DNA of 64,000 nt from contig NZ_BNBZ01000007.1 in the NCBI RefSeq assembly GCF_014656215.1, forward strand, positions 219,840 to 283,839, read 5' to 3'. The first letter of the stretch is position 1. Each line of letters begins with the position of its first letter. The stretch is from Streptomyces zaomyceticus (GTDB lineage Bacteria > Actinomycetota > Actinomycetes > Streptomycetales > Streptomycetaceae). Below the pieces are notes generated by a model. It saw nothing but the letters and a program-made list of their open reading frames with translations, did no database searches and had not been told where the DNA came from. The position numbers were made by a program, and so were the translations under genes. Positions 33,679 to 41,705 of this stretch are shown here, piece by piece.

Positions 33679-34050
33679 TCAGCCGCGGCTGTGGCCGGCT
33701 TCCTCGGCCTGCTCCCGGGCGGCCATCACGTCGTCGCCGTGCTCGAAGGCCCAGACGCCGAAGGCCTCGATCGGCTCCAGCAGGGTCCGCCCCAGCTCGG
33801 TGAGGGTGTACTCCACGCGCGGCGGCGACCCGGCGTACGCCCGGCGCTCCACCAGTCCGTCGAACCGGAGCCGACGCAGCGTCTCGGTGAGGACCTTGGG
33901 GCTGATCCCGCCGATCCGCTCACGCAGTTCGCCGGGGCGCGCGGGTCCCCCGCGCAGCGTCCACAGCACCACGGCGTTCCAGGTGTGGGCGAGCAGGTCG
34001 AAAGCGAGCCGGGCACGGCAGTCGGCGACGAAACCCTGGTCAGTGGTCAC
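33679..34050 (-). CDS. HxlR-family transcriptional regulator
   Basis: 123 residues from GTG 34050. The winged helix-turn-helix signature is clear: WNAVVLWTLRGGPARPGELRERIGGISPKVLTETLRRL, then GLVERRAYAGSPPRVEYTLTELG. HxlR proteins are dimeric sensors of electrophiles or redox state that usually control the divergent neighbour. Here that neighbour is the F420/NADP-type reductase 78 bases away, a typical arrangement. There is no Cys beyond the single N-terminal one (ADCRARL), which is the position used for thiol sensing in some family members. Confidence 0.9.
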   Translation of the reverse strand: MTTDQGFVADCRARLAFDLLAHTWNAVVLWTLRGGPARPGELRERIGGISPKVLTETLRRLRFDGLVERRAYAGSPPRVEYTLTELGRTLLEPIEAFGVWAFEHGDDVMAAREQAEEAGHSRG

Positions 34051-34128
34051 TTACCAGATGGTGCCCGAGCGGCCTCCTAGTGTCGTGCCGAATCCGACGG
34101 ACGGGATCACCACGAGGGGGCTGGGCCG

Positions 34129-34806
34129 ATGAGGATCGGGATCGCGGGTACGGGAAACATGGCGCGGGCACTGGGTGCGCAGTGGTCGCGGGCCGGCCAC
34201 GACGTGCTGGTCGGCGGGCGGGACGCCGGACGCGCCGCGGCGCTGGCCGAGGAGATCGGCGCACGGGCGGGGACACCGCGGGAGGCGGCCCGGCACGGCG
34301 GGGACGCGGTCCTGCTGGCCGTGCCGTACGGGGCGGCGGTCGGTGTGGTGTCCGCCCTCGCCGACGCCGTACGGGGCCGGACGCTGATCGACTGCACCAA
34401 CCCGGTGGCGCCCGGCTTCGTCCTGGAGACGCGGGGCGGACCGTCGGCGGCCGAACGCATCGCGGCCGCGGCGCCTGGCGCTTCCGTGGTCAAGGCGTTC
34501 AATCTCTGTCACGAGAGCGTGTGGCGCCTGACCCCGCCGGTCTTCGACGGGCGCCCGCTCGCGGTGCCGCTCTGCGGTGACGACGTGCCGGCGCTCGACA
34601 CGGTGCGGCTCCTGGTCCGCGACCTCGGCTGCGTACCGGTCGACGGCGGGGGCCTCGACCGGGCGGCCCTCCTGGAGGCGACGGCCGCGCTCCTGATCGG
34701 CCTGTGGGTGGGGGAGGGTGTGGACGCCCAGGCGATCGCACCGCCGCTGGAGTACGCGGGCGGCGGCATCGCCCCGGCGGGGTCGGGAGACACGGCCCCG
34801 GTCTAA
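34129..34806 (+). CDS. NADP oxidoreductase, F420-dependent type
   Basis: 225 residues. The N-terminal Rossmann motif GIAGTGNMARALG (about residues 4-16) and the conserved GGRDAGRAAAL, AVPYGAA and VKAFNLC segments match the F420H2:NADP oxidoreductase-like / NADP-binding family (YqeC-like dehydrogenases). It probably transfers hydride between NADP(H) and a small cofactor or substrate. GAGGGGG precedes the ATG. It is divergent from an HxlR regulator, its likely controller. Cofactor F420 use is family inference only. Confidence 0.82.
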   Translation: MRIGIAGTGNMARALGAQWSRAGHDVLVGGRDAGRAAALAEEIGARAGTPREAARHGGDAVLLAVPYGAAVGVVSALADAVRGRTLIDCTNPVAPGFVLETRGGPSAAERIAAAAPGASVVKAFNLCHESVWRLTPPVFDGRPLAVPLCGDDVPALDTVRLLVRDLGCVPVDGGGLDRAALLEATAALLIGLWVGEGVDAQAIAPPLEYAGGGIAPAGSGDTAPV

Positions 34807-34847
34807 ATGGATTGCCGCCCGCGAGGCCGGTCGGATAGGAACCATGC

Positions 34848-35390
34848 ATGCTGACGGGTAGCAAGGTCGGGCTCAGGGCCCGCCACGACGAAGACGTCCC
34901 GATCCTGCGGACCGAGCTCTACGACGACGTGGCCGGCTCCTCACGGGCCGAAGGCAGGGCGTGGCGGCCCATCACGCCCGGGTCGAAGGACTCACGTCTC
35001 GTGGTGGACGACGAGGCGGAGGGGCACGTCCAGTTCTCCGTGATCGAGCTGGAGGGCGGCGCTCTGGTCGGCACCGCGAACCTCTGGGGCATCGACGCCC
35101 ACAACCGGAGCGCGCACATCGGCCTCGGACTGCTGCCGGTCTCCCGAGGCAAGGGCTACGGCACCGACGTGGTCGCGACGCTGTGCCACTACGGCTTCGT
35201 CGTGCGCGGCCTGCACCGGCTGCAGATCGAGACGCTGGCGGACAACCACGCGATGCTGCGCTCCGCCGAGCGCAACGGCTTCGTCCGCGAGGGCGTCCTG
35301 CGTTCCTCGGCCTGGGTGATGGGCGAGTTCCTGGACGACGTCGTTCTCGGTCTCCTCGCCCGGGAGTGGAAGCCGGACCGGGGGGCCTGA
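34848..35390 (+). CDS. GNAT N-acetyltransferase
   Basis: 180 residues. Motif A reads LGLLPVSRGKGYGTDVVATL (about residues 93-112), and ETLADNHAMLRSAERNGFVREG is the standard GNAT C-terminal acetyl-CoA region. The pattern is RimJ/RimL-like. The first ATG at 34844 is out of frame; 34848 has GGA about seven bases upstream. It is 41 bases after the reductase and may be co-transcribed. Likely acetylates an amine on an antibiotic, polyamine or protein; specificity unknown. Confidence 0.87.
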   Translation: MLTGSKVGLRARHDEDVPILRTELYDDVAGSSRAEGRAWRPITPGSKDSRLVVDDEAEGHVQFSVIELEGGALVGTANLWGIDAHNRSAHIGLGLLPVSRGKGYGTDVVATLCHYGFVVRGLHRLQIETLADNHAMLRSAERNGFVREGVLRSSAWVMGEFLDDVVLGLLAREWKPDRGA

Positions 35391-35458
35391 GGCCACGGCC
35401 GAGGAGGCTCGGAGGAGGTCGCCCCCGGGTCACACCAGTGCTGTCGCACCACCATGAC

Positions 35459-35495
35459 GAAGGTCTCCGCCCCGGGACACGGGACGGAGACCTTC
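35459..35495. terminator. 11-bp hairpin terminator between convergent genes
   Basis: GAAGGTCTCCG (35459-35469) pairs perfectly with CGGAGACCTTC (35485-35495) across a 15-base loop. It lies between the acetyltransferase and the convergent FG-GAP protein gene and can serve both strands. Confidence 0.8.
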
Positions 35496-35517
35496 ACTCA
35501 CCGGGCGGCCTCGTTCG

Positions 35518-36741
35518 TCAGAAGGCGCCGTTCAGGCCGGACCAGTTGAACATCTCCGGCATGCCCGGCTTGAGCGTGCCCGTGCCGGTGCCGCTGTAGA
35601 GCACCAGGCACCCCACACCCCGGCAGCCCTCGCCGACGTAACCGCTGGTGGTGACCGCGGCGATGTCGTTGATGCCGTCGGCGCCGAAATCGCCGACCGC
35701 CAGGAACGACGCCATGACGTTCCAGCCGCCGCTGCCGATCAGGACCCGCGACCCGACGGCGGCCGTGCCGCCCGGGTAGAGCCACAGCTTGCCCGTGGAG
35801 GCCTCGCGGGCGATCAGGTCGGCCCGGCCGTCGCCGTTGGTGTCACCCGGCGCGACCAGGGCGTTCATCGTGTTCCAGCCGCCGCTGCCGATCAGCTTCC
35901 GCGCGCCGAGGGTGCCGGTCGACGTGCCCGGGTACAGCCACAGCTTGCCCGTGGTCTTCTCGACGGCGATCAGGTCCGCGCGGCCGTCGCCGGACAGGTC
36001 GCCGAAGGCGGTGATCCGGTCCATGCTGTTCCAGCCGCCGCTGCCGATGAGCGTGCGGGTGCCGAGGGATCCGGTGCCGGTGCCCGGGTAGAGCCACAGC
36101 TTGCCGGTGGACGCCTCGCGGGCGATGACGTCCTCGCGGCCGTCGCGGCTGAAGTCGCCGTGGCGGGTGAGGGCGTTCATGGCGTTCCAGCCGCCGGTGC
36201 CGATCATCCGGCCCGTCAGGTCGCCGGGCAGGTACCAGAGACGGCCCGCCTTGTCCCTGACGAGGACGTCCGACTTCCGGTCGGCGTTCAGGTCGCCGAA
36301 GCCGGCGGCCTTGGGCGCGGTGTAGGCGTGCCACTCCGGGTAGGCCGGCCCGTCGCACTCGCGCGCGGTGGGCACGAGCTTCAGCGAGCTGACGGAGTTG
36401 CTGCCCGGGCCGCCCCAGGTCCTGAGCTCCGGGTCCGGCTCGCGGACACTGGCCCCGACCGGGTCCGTGTAGTTCGCTCCGTCGTAGGTGCAGAGGAACT
36501 TGTCCGTGCGGTTGGCCACCGTGCGGAACGCGTTGTCCCAGGCGCCCAGCGTCGGCGTGTTCACCTTCGTCTTGAACATGGTGCCGGTGGCGTTGTCCGT
36601 CTTCCAGGCACAGAAGTAGCCCCGTGGGCAGTCCTGGACGACGGCCTGCGCCGGCACCGCGCCCACGCCGAGGAGTCCGGCGGAGCCGAGCCCCAGCGCC
36701 GTGGCCACCGTGACCAGGCGCCGCAGCATTGAAGTGCGCAT
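35518..36741 (-). CDS. Secreted FG-GAP/VCBS repeat protein with peptidase-inhibitor I36-like domain
   Basis: 407 residues; GGGAGGAA lies just before ATG 36741. A signal peptide (MLRRLVTVATALGLGSAGLLG, cleavage near AQA) is followed by a Cys-rich domain of about 100 residues (DCPRGYFCAWKTDNATG) of the I36/beta-gamma-crystallin-like type. From about residue 145 there are at least five FG-GAP repeats, each with a D-x-N/S-x-D-G-x-x-D calcium site (GDLNADRKSDV, GDFSRDGREDV, GDLSGDGRADL, GDTNGDGRADL, GDFGADGINDI) separated by KLWLYPGT-type strands, forming a beta-propeller. Probably an extracellular calcium-binding lectin or adhesion protein. Confidence 0.85.
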   Translation of the reverse strand: MRTSMLRRLVTVATALGLGSAGLLGVGAVPAQAVVQDCPRGYFCAWKTDNATGTMFKTKVNTPTLGAWDNAFRTVANRTDKFLCTYDGANYTDPVGASVREPDPELRTWGGPGSNSVSSLKLVPTARECDGPAYPEWHAYTAPKAAGFGDLNADRKSDVLVRDKAGRLWYLPGDLTGRMIGTGGWNAMNALTRHGDFSRDGREDVIAREASTGKLWLYPGTGTGSLGTRTLIGSGGWNSMDRITAFGDLSGDGRADLIAVEKTTGKLWLYPGTSTGTLGARKLIGSGGWNTMNALVAPGDTNGDGRADLIAREASTGKLWLYPGGTAAVGSRVLIGSGGWNVMASFLAVGDFGADGINDIAAVTTSGYVGEGCRGVGCLVLYSGTGTGTLKPGMPEMFNWSGLNGAF

Positions 36742-36823
36742 GCATTTCCTCCCTGAGGCGGCGCGGAGTAGACCTCGGACGCGCCGCGAGGGGGACGGTA
36801 TCTCGCCACACGTTCCGCGCCAA

Positions 36824-36867
36824 CACGCGGGGGCACCCCCGCCCGTGGGCAGGGGCGCCCCCGCGTG
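36824..36867. terminator. 11-bp hairpin terminator
   Basis: CACGCGGGGGC (36824-36834) pairs with GCCCCCGCGTG (36857-36867), and further inner G/C pairing is possible. It is just downstream of the alpha/beta hydrolase stop on the minus strand and upstream of the FG-GAP promoter. Confidence 0.75.
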
Positions 36868-36891
36868 CCCGGGTCGCCGCCCGGTCGCCTC

Positions 36892-37899
36892 CTAGGAGGT
36901 CAGGACGCCGTTCAGGAAGGGGCCGACCGCCTCGCGCCAGGCGTCCGGGTACTCGTAGTGGAGGAGGTGGCCCGCGTCGGGGATCTCCGCGTACACCCCG
37001 TGGGGCAGCACCCGGACCATCTCCTGCGCCTCGGCCCGGCCCAGCTCGCCGTCCAGGCCCCGGAGGACCAGGGTGGGGCAGCGGACCTGGGCGAGCGACT
37101 CCCAGTGGGCGTCGTGCACCCAGGTCTCCCGGGAGGTCAGCATCTGCTCCGGGTCGAAGACCGGACGCCAGCCGTCGGGGTGCTCGGCCATCACCTCGGC
37201 GAAGAAGGCGCCCCGGGCGGGGTTCGGCCGCTCGACCCAGGGGTCCTCCTCGCCGAACCAGCGGCGGGCGGCGTCGAGCGAGGGGAACGGGACGGGCCAG
37301 CGACGGAACCAGTCCCGCCACTCGCGCTGCGAGGCGGCCCCGAGCGCCGAGGCGCGCATGTCGCAGATGACGAGGGCGTGGACGAGGTCGGGGCGCTCGG
37401 CGGCGAGCTGCCAGGCGGTGAGGGCGCCCATCGAATGACCGATCAGGGTGACCGGGCCGAGGCCGAGCTGCTCGACGACGGCCGCCGCGTCCGCCACGTA
37501 GGCCTCGCGGGTGAAGAGTCCGGCGGCGGGCTTCTCACTGTGTCCGTGGCCGCGCTGGTCGAGGGCGACGGTGCGGGGGTGGGGCCGGCGGGCGGAGGGG
37601 GCTTCGGGGGCGGGAAGGGTGAGGCCGGGGATGCCGGGACCGGGTCGGGGCACGCCGGTGTCGAGGGCTCCGGGGCCGAGGGCTGCCGGGCCGGAGAGCG
37701 CGATGCCGGGGGCTTCCGCGCCGGGTCGGGTGCCCGCGGCCACGAGCCGGTCGATCGCCGGGGCCCAGTGGGCCGCGTGGCCCATCAGGCCGTGAAGGAG
37801 TAAGACCCCGGGGCCGGTCCGCGGGGCGGACCCGGGCGTGAAGTCCCAGGCCGCCAGCCGTACGCCGTCGGCCCCGGTGACGTCGAGTCGTCGCGCCAT
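36892..37899 (-). CDS. Alpha/beta hydrolase with an unusual low-complexity insertion
   Basis: 335 residues from ATG 37899. The oxyanion region is LLLHGLMGHAAHW, the nucleophile elbow GHSMGALTAW (G-x-S-x-G), and the catalytic acid and His lie in the C-terminal half (LVLRGLDGELG, IPDAGHLLHYEYP). Between RLVAAG (about residue 56) and RTVALDQRGHGHS (about 109) there is an extra stretch of about 52 Pro/Ala/Gly residues where family members usually have only a few. The rest is ordinary, so the enzyme is probably active. A LexA-like palindrome lies 43-58 bases upstream. The substrate is unknown. Confidence 0.83.
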   Translation of the reverse strand: MARRLDVTGADGVRLAAWDFTPGSAPRTGPGVLLLHGLMGHAAHWAPAIDRLVAAGTRPGAEAPGIALSGPAALGPGALDTGVPRPGPGIPGLTLPAPEAPSARRPHPRTVALDQRGHGHSEKPAAGLFTREAYVADAAAVVEQLGLGPVTLIGHSMGALTAWQLAAERPDLVHALVICDMRASALGAASQREWRDWFRRWPVPFPSLDAARRWFGEEDPWVERPNPARGAFFAEVMAEHPDGWRPVFDPEQMLTSRETWVHDAHWESLAQVRCPTLVLRGLDGELGRAEAQEMVRVLPHGVYAEIPDAGHLLHYEYPDAWREAVGPFLNGVLTS

Positions 37900-38505
37900 C
37901 CCTGGCACCCCCTCTTCTTGCCGTCGAACCACGCCAGACTATCGAACTCGCATTCGAAAATGCGCTCCTGCCGCGCAACACCCCTCGTTCGAGTGACGGG
38001 ACTCAAGGATTGACCGCCGCTGCCGAGGGGAGATCTTGAACGGGAGGCGGACCGCTCGGGGATGACGGTCCGTAGGGATTGACCTTGAGAGCTCGGGGCT
38101 CCAGGTCAGCTCAGGGGAGGACAGGCCCCGGCGCCTCAGGGCGCCGGGGTCCTCTGTCGTCCGGGACGTGCGGGGCGACGGGACGGACGGAAGCCTCCGT
38201 ACGGCCCCGGGGACGGATGCCTCCGGGCCCGGCGGCAGCGCCCCCACCGGCTCCGGGACGGGCACTGTCAGGCGTACCGCACGCGCTCGCCGCACAGCCC
38301 CACCCCTCCCCGGAATCGCACCACTCGACCCAGCGTGGCACGCCGAGGGCGCGGGCGGGGCCATTCCGGCGTAAACCGGGGCGCACGACGGTCGTTGCCC
38401 CTCGGGGCCGCCCCCGCCCGCCGCCGTCACCCCCGACCGGGAAACGCCGAGGGGCGCCCCGCCGGCCGGTGACCGGCGGGGCGCCCCTCGCACGAGAAAC
38501 GCGCG
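37900..38505. other. 600-bp intergenic region with hairpins and no convincing gene
   Basis: It contains the LexA-like palindrome (37942-37957), an inverted repeat CGCATT/AATGCG (37949-37964) and a perfect 10-bp stem-loop CCCCGGCGCC/GGCGCCGGGG with a TCAG loop (38126-38149). Open frames exist on both strands, but none has a recognisable product; the right half is low-complexity. The left third is less GC-rich and probably holds the hydrolase promoter. Confidence 0.5.
37942..37957. promoter_or_regulatory. LexA (SOS) box-like palindrome
   Basis: TCGAACTCGCATTCGA fits the actinobacterial SOS-box form TCGAAC-N4-GTTCGA except for one base (A for G at the first position of the right half). It lies 43 bases upstream of the alpha/beta hydrolase start. 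A single mismatch in the core may abolish binding. Confidence 0.35.
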
Positions 38506-39195
38506 TCAGCGCTTCGCAACGAACACGTGCGCCGCGACCTCCGCGTCCAGCTCGGCGGCCTCGCCGCTGCTGCCCACCAGGATGCCGCCCGCGGACTCCG
38601 TCACCGACACCACGGAACCGGGCTGCACGCCCGCGCGCCGCAGCGTGTACATCAGCTGGGCGTCCGTCTGGATCGGCTCGCCGATCCGGCGGACGACCAC
38701 CGTCTTGCCCTCGCTCGCGTCCAGCTCGGCGAGCGACACCATCGAGTCGTCGAGGAAGGCCTCGGCCTCCGCCTTCTCGCCCAGCTCCTCCAGCCCCGGG
38801 ATCGGGTTTCCGTACGGCGACTCCGTCGGGTGACGCAGCAGCTCCAGGACCCGCCGCTCCACGGCCTCGCTCATCACGTGCTCCCAGCGGCAGGCCTCGG
38901 CATGCACCTGCTCCCACTCCAGGCCGATCACGTCGACGAGCAGACACTCCGCGAGGCGGTGCTTGCGCATGACGCGGGTGGCCAGGCGGCGGCCCTCGTC
39001 GGTGAGCTCCAGGTGCCGGTCGCTGGCGACGGCCACCAGGCCGTCGCGCTCCATCCGGGCCACCGTCTGGCTCACCGTCGGCCCGCTCTGGTCGAGCCGC
39101 TCGGCGATCCGGGCGCGCATGGGGACCACACCTTCCTCCTCAAGCTCGAGGATGGTGCGGAGATACATCTCCGTTGTGTCGATCAGTCCGGACAT
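38506..39195 (-). CDS. dmdR1: DtxR-family iron-dependent regulator DmdR1
   Basis: 229 residues from ATG 39195 (GAGGGG upstream). Winged HTH (about residues 20-60), dimerisation domain (about 65-140) and C-terminal SH3-like domain are all present. Every DtxR metal ligand is at canonical numbering: Met10, His79, Glu83, His98, Cys102, Glu105, His106. With Fe(II) bound it represses siderophore and iron-uptake genes. Size, sequence and the divergent SIS-domain neighbour match S. coelicolor DmdR1 (SCO4394). DasR control of dmdR1, linking GlcNAc to siderophores, has been reported there, and a dre-like site is present here. Confidence 0.93.
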   Translation of the reverse strand: MSGLIDTTEMYLRTILELEEEGVVPMRARIAERLDQSGPTVSQTVARMERDGLVAVASDRHLELTDEGRRLATRVMRKHRLAECLLVDVIGLEWEQVHAEACRWEHVMSEAVERRVLELLRHPTESPYGNPIPGLEELGEKAEAEAFLDDSMVSLAELDASEGKTVVVRRIGEPIQTDAQLMYTLRRAGVQPGSVVSVTESAGGILVGSSGEAAELDAEVAAHVFVAKR

Positions 39196-39282
39196 ACGTG
39201 CCCCTCGATGAGTCGTGCGCTGGCCCTGCACCAATTCTGACGCATCGGGCCGACAACCGGGCCGCACCGACCGAAGGCGGTA

Positions 39283-39306
39283 TTGACAGAGCAATGGTCC
39301 AGACCG
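39283..39306 (+). promoter_or_regulatory. Promoter -35 box with DasR-like (dre) operator
   Basis: TTGACA at 39283-39288 is followed by TGGTCCAGACCG (39295-39306), which matches 10 of 12 positions of the DasR consensus TGGTCTAGACCA. The operator lies between the -35 and the expected -10 of the SIS gene and 100 bases upstream of divergent dmdR1, the right place for repression. Confidence 0.6.
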
Positions 39307-39379
39307 CACCGTGATCGGCGACCAGGGCACGACCATGACACGACGGCGAACACGACGGCGACGAGAAGGAGCTTCTGGA

Positions 39380-40147
39380 ATGGGCGACAGCGCGGGCGAG
39401 AGCAAGCTGGCCGGACAGTTCTTCGACGCCGCGATCGGCCTGCTCCAGCAGGTCCGCGACGGCGACTCGGCCGAGATCGCCCGGGCCGGCGCCGCGATCG
39501 CCGAGGCCGTCGCCAACGGCAACCGGCTCTTCGCCTTCGGCGCGGGCCACTCCTCCCTCGCCGCCCAGGACGTCGTCTACCGGGCCGGCGGCCTCGCCCT
39601 GATGAACCTGCTGGTCGTCCCCGGCGTCGTCGGCGTCGACGTCATGCCCGCGACCCTCGGCTCCGCCCTCGAACGGGTCGACGGCCTCGCCGGCGCGGTC
39701 CTGGACTCCTCCCCCGCCAAGGCCGGGGACGTCCTGATCATCATCTCCCTCTCCGGGCGCAACGCCCTGCCCGTGGAGATGGCCATGAACGCCCGCGCGC
39801 TCGGCCTCACCGTCATCGGCGTCACCTCGGTGGCGTACGCCACCGAGACGAAGTCCCGGCACGTCTCGGGGACCTACCTCAAGGACCACTGCGACATCGT
39901 CCTCGACTCGCGGATCGCCGTCGGCGACGCCGAACTCACCCACGAGGGCATCGAGGCCCCCTTCGCGCCCGCCTCCACCGTCGTGACCAGCGCCCTCATG
40001 CAGGCCACGCTGGCCGCCGCCGCCGAGGATCTCGTCCGCCGCGGCATCGAGCCGCCGCTGCTGCGCTCCGGGAACGTCGACGGCGGGCACGAGTGGAACG
40101 GCCGCGTGATGACCGAGTACGGCGACCGGATCTTCTACCGCCACTAG
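39380..40147 (+). CDS. SIS-domain (phosphosugar isomerase-like) protein
   Basis: 255 residues from ATG 39380 (GAAGGAG eight bases upstream). The phosphosugar-binding SIS motifs are FAFGAGHSSLAAQDV and IIISLSGRNALPVEMA, with HEWNGRVMTEYGDRIF at the end. The family (UPF0309/YlxR-type) includes proteins acting on amino-sugar phosphates. Its divergent partner is dmdR1 and the intergenic region holds a DasR-type operator, so it is likely induced by aminosugars; the reaction is not established. Four 21-bp repeats follow the stop. Confidence 0.85.
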   Translation: MGDSAGESKLAGQFFDAAIGLLQQVRDGDSAEIARAGAAIAEAVANGNRLFAFGAGHSSLAAQDVVYRAGGLALMNLLVVPGVVGVDVMPATLGSALERVDGLAGAVLDSSPAKAGDVLIIISLSGRNALPVEMAMNARALGLTVIGVTSVAYATETKSRHVSGTYLKDHCDIVLDSRIAVGDAELTHEGIEAPFAPASTVVTSALMQATLAAAAEDLVRRGIEPPLLRSGNVDGGHEWNGRVMTEYGDRIFYRH

Positions 40148-40159
40148 GCCGTAGGGGGT

Positions 40160-40243
40160 GCCCGGAGCCTGAAGGACGGCGGTCGGAGCCGGAAGGACGG
40201 CGGTCGGAGCGGGAAGGGCAGCGGTCGGAGCCGGAAGGACGGC
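40160..40243. repeat. Four tandem 21-bp repeats
   Basis: Units at 40160-40180, 40181-40201, 40202-40222 and 40223-40243, consensus starting GGTCGGAGCCGG and continuing AAGGACGGC. Units 2 and 4 are identical; units 1 and 3 carry three or four changes. The array fills the gap between the convergent SIS and PAS-domain genes. Confidence 0.8.
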
Positions 40244-40247
40244 TGTC

Positions 40248-41582
40248 CTAGACCGCGTCCGTCCGGTGACCCAGGTCCAGCGCCGACGCCACCCGCGACG
40301 CCACCGCCTCCGCGAAGACCATGTCCTCGCGCTCGAACGGGTTGCGGCAGGCGGCCCGCAGAAACGTCAGGACGCCCAGCGTGCGGCCCCGGGAGCGCAG
40401 CACCACGCACACCGCGTGCGCCGCGTCCCCCGGCCACTGGTGGGCCTCCGCCCACACCTCGGCCGTCCGGCCCGCGCTCGCCCGTACCGTGCCCACCCGG
40501 TCCCAGGCCTGCAGCGCCGGATGCCTCGGGCCGTACCGCAGCGGGATCCCGCCGCCCACGACCGGCGAGGCGGGGCCCGGGGCGCCCGCCGGGGTGGCCA
40601 GCTCCCTGGTCAGCCGCCGCTCGCCCGCGACCCGGTCGACCAGGGCGTGGTCCGCGAAGCCCGCCAGCGCGAAGTCGAGCAGCACCGCGGCGGCCTCCGC
40701 CGGGTCCTCGCACTCCGCCGCCGCCATGCCCGCCCGGTGCAGCTGACTCCACCGGAACCGCAGCCGGTCCGCGTCCCGCGCGGCCAGCCGCTCCTCCGTG
40801 ACGTCCTGGAACAGCCAGGCGACCCCCAGCGGCACCGGCTCCTCCGCCATCGGCGAGGACAGCCTCAGAAAGCCGCTGCGCCAGCACCGGCGGCGCTCCC
40901 CCGCCGAGGTCCGCAGCGTCACCCACACCTCCGCGGGCGCGGGCGGCGTGCCCTCCGCGAGGACGTGCTGGAGCGCGGCCTCCAGCTCCTCCGCGCCGTG
41001 GACGACGACATCCCCGAGCGGACGCCCGAGCAGGGCCGTACGACCGGTCCCGAAGGCGCGGGCGGCGTGGCCGTTGACCATGGCGGGGCGCAGATCGGCG
41101 TCGACGAGGACGACACCCCAGGAGGCGTCCTCGAAGAGGGCCTCGCTGAGGGCCACCGACCGTTCCAGGTCGAGCTGGACGTGGACCTCGCTGAAGGCGC
41201 AGTACACCCCGGCCGGCGCCCCGTCCGCCCCGCGCACCCCGGCGGCCTGGCTCCGTACCAGCACCCGGCCGCCGTCCTTGCGGAGCAGCGCCAGTTCGTG
41301 GACCTGGCGCCCGGGGCCCTTCATGGCCCCCATCAGGCGTTGCAGGGTGTCCTCGGCGTCCGCGCTGCGCGCGGCCCAGCCCTCGAACCCGCGTCTCCCG
41401 ACGGCCTCGGCCGCGGACCAGCCGAGGATCCGCTCGGCCTCGCGGTTCCAGTGCGTGATCGTCCCGTCGGCGTCGAAGGCGCAGAGCGCCGCGTCCATCC
41501 CGTCGAGCAGCGCGGCCAGCAGATCGGCCCCCGCTCCGGGAACGGAAGCGGTCTCGCTCGCGGACCCCGTGAAAGCACTCAT
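40248..41582 (-). CDS. PAS/GAF-domain sensor protein
   Basis: 444 residues from ATG 41582 (G-rich ribosome-binding site upstream; ATG 41609 would add nine residues). Two PAS domains are visible: LLDGMDAALCAFDADGTITHWNREAERILGW (about residues 24-54) and VALSEALFEDASWGVVLVDADL (about 140-161), then WLFQDVTEERLAARD, followed by a GAF-like domain (about 290-430) ending REDMVFAEAVASRVASALDLG. There is no kinase, phosphatase or cyclase output domain, so it may act by protein interaction. It is convergent with the SIS gene. Confidence 0.8.
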   Translation of the reverse strand: MSAFTGSASETASVPGAGADLLAALLDGMDAALCAFDADGTITHWNREAERILGWSAAEAVGRRGFEGWAARSADAEDTLQRLMGAMKGPGRQVHELALLRKDGGRVLVRSQAAGVRGADGAPAGVYCAFSEVHVQLDLERSVALSEALFEDASWGVVLVDADLRPAMVNGHAARAFGTGRTALLGRPLGDVVVHGAEELEAALQHVLAEGTPPAPAEVWVTLRTSAGERRRCWRSGFLRLSSPMAEEPVPLGVAWLFQDVTEERLAARDADRLRFRWSQLHRAGMAAAECEDPAEAAAVLLDFALAGFADHALVDRVAGERRLTRELATPAGAPGPASPVVGGGIPLRYGPRHPALQAWDRVGTVRASAGRTAEVWAEAHQWPGDAAHAVCVVLRSRGRTLGVLTFLRAACRNPFEREDMVFAEAVASRVASALDLGHRTDAV

Positions 41583-41642
41583 CCCGGCACCCCCCCATGC
41601 TGTCGCCATTCAACTGGAACGTGACGCAGCGCACACCACCTT

Positions 41643-41678
41643 CACCGAAATCGTTGCGTCGCGGAAACGAATTCGGTG
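41643..41678. promoter_or_regulatory. Inverted repeat downstream of pdxH, upstream of the PAS gene
   Basis: CACCGAAATCGTT (41643-41655) and AACGAATTCGGTG (41666-41678) pair at 12 of 13 positions across a ten-base loop. It could terminate pdxH or regulate the PAS gene promoter; the sequence alone does not decide. Confidence 0.45.
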
Positions 41679-41705
41679 GTGGCGGTGGGGGAACGGTGCG
41701 GGCGC

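Noticed and set aside
38061..38076. TGACGGTCCGT resembling the TCTGACGG operator
   Set aside because: Only the central bases match; outer bases differ on both sides and no gene of the regulon is adjacent.
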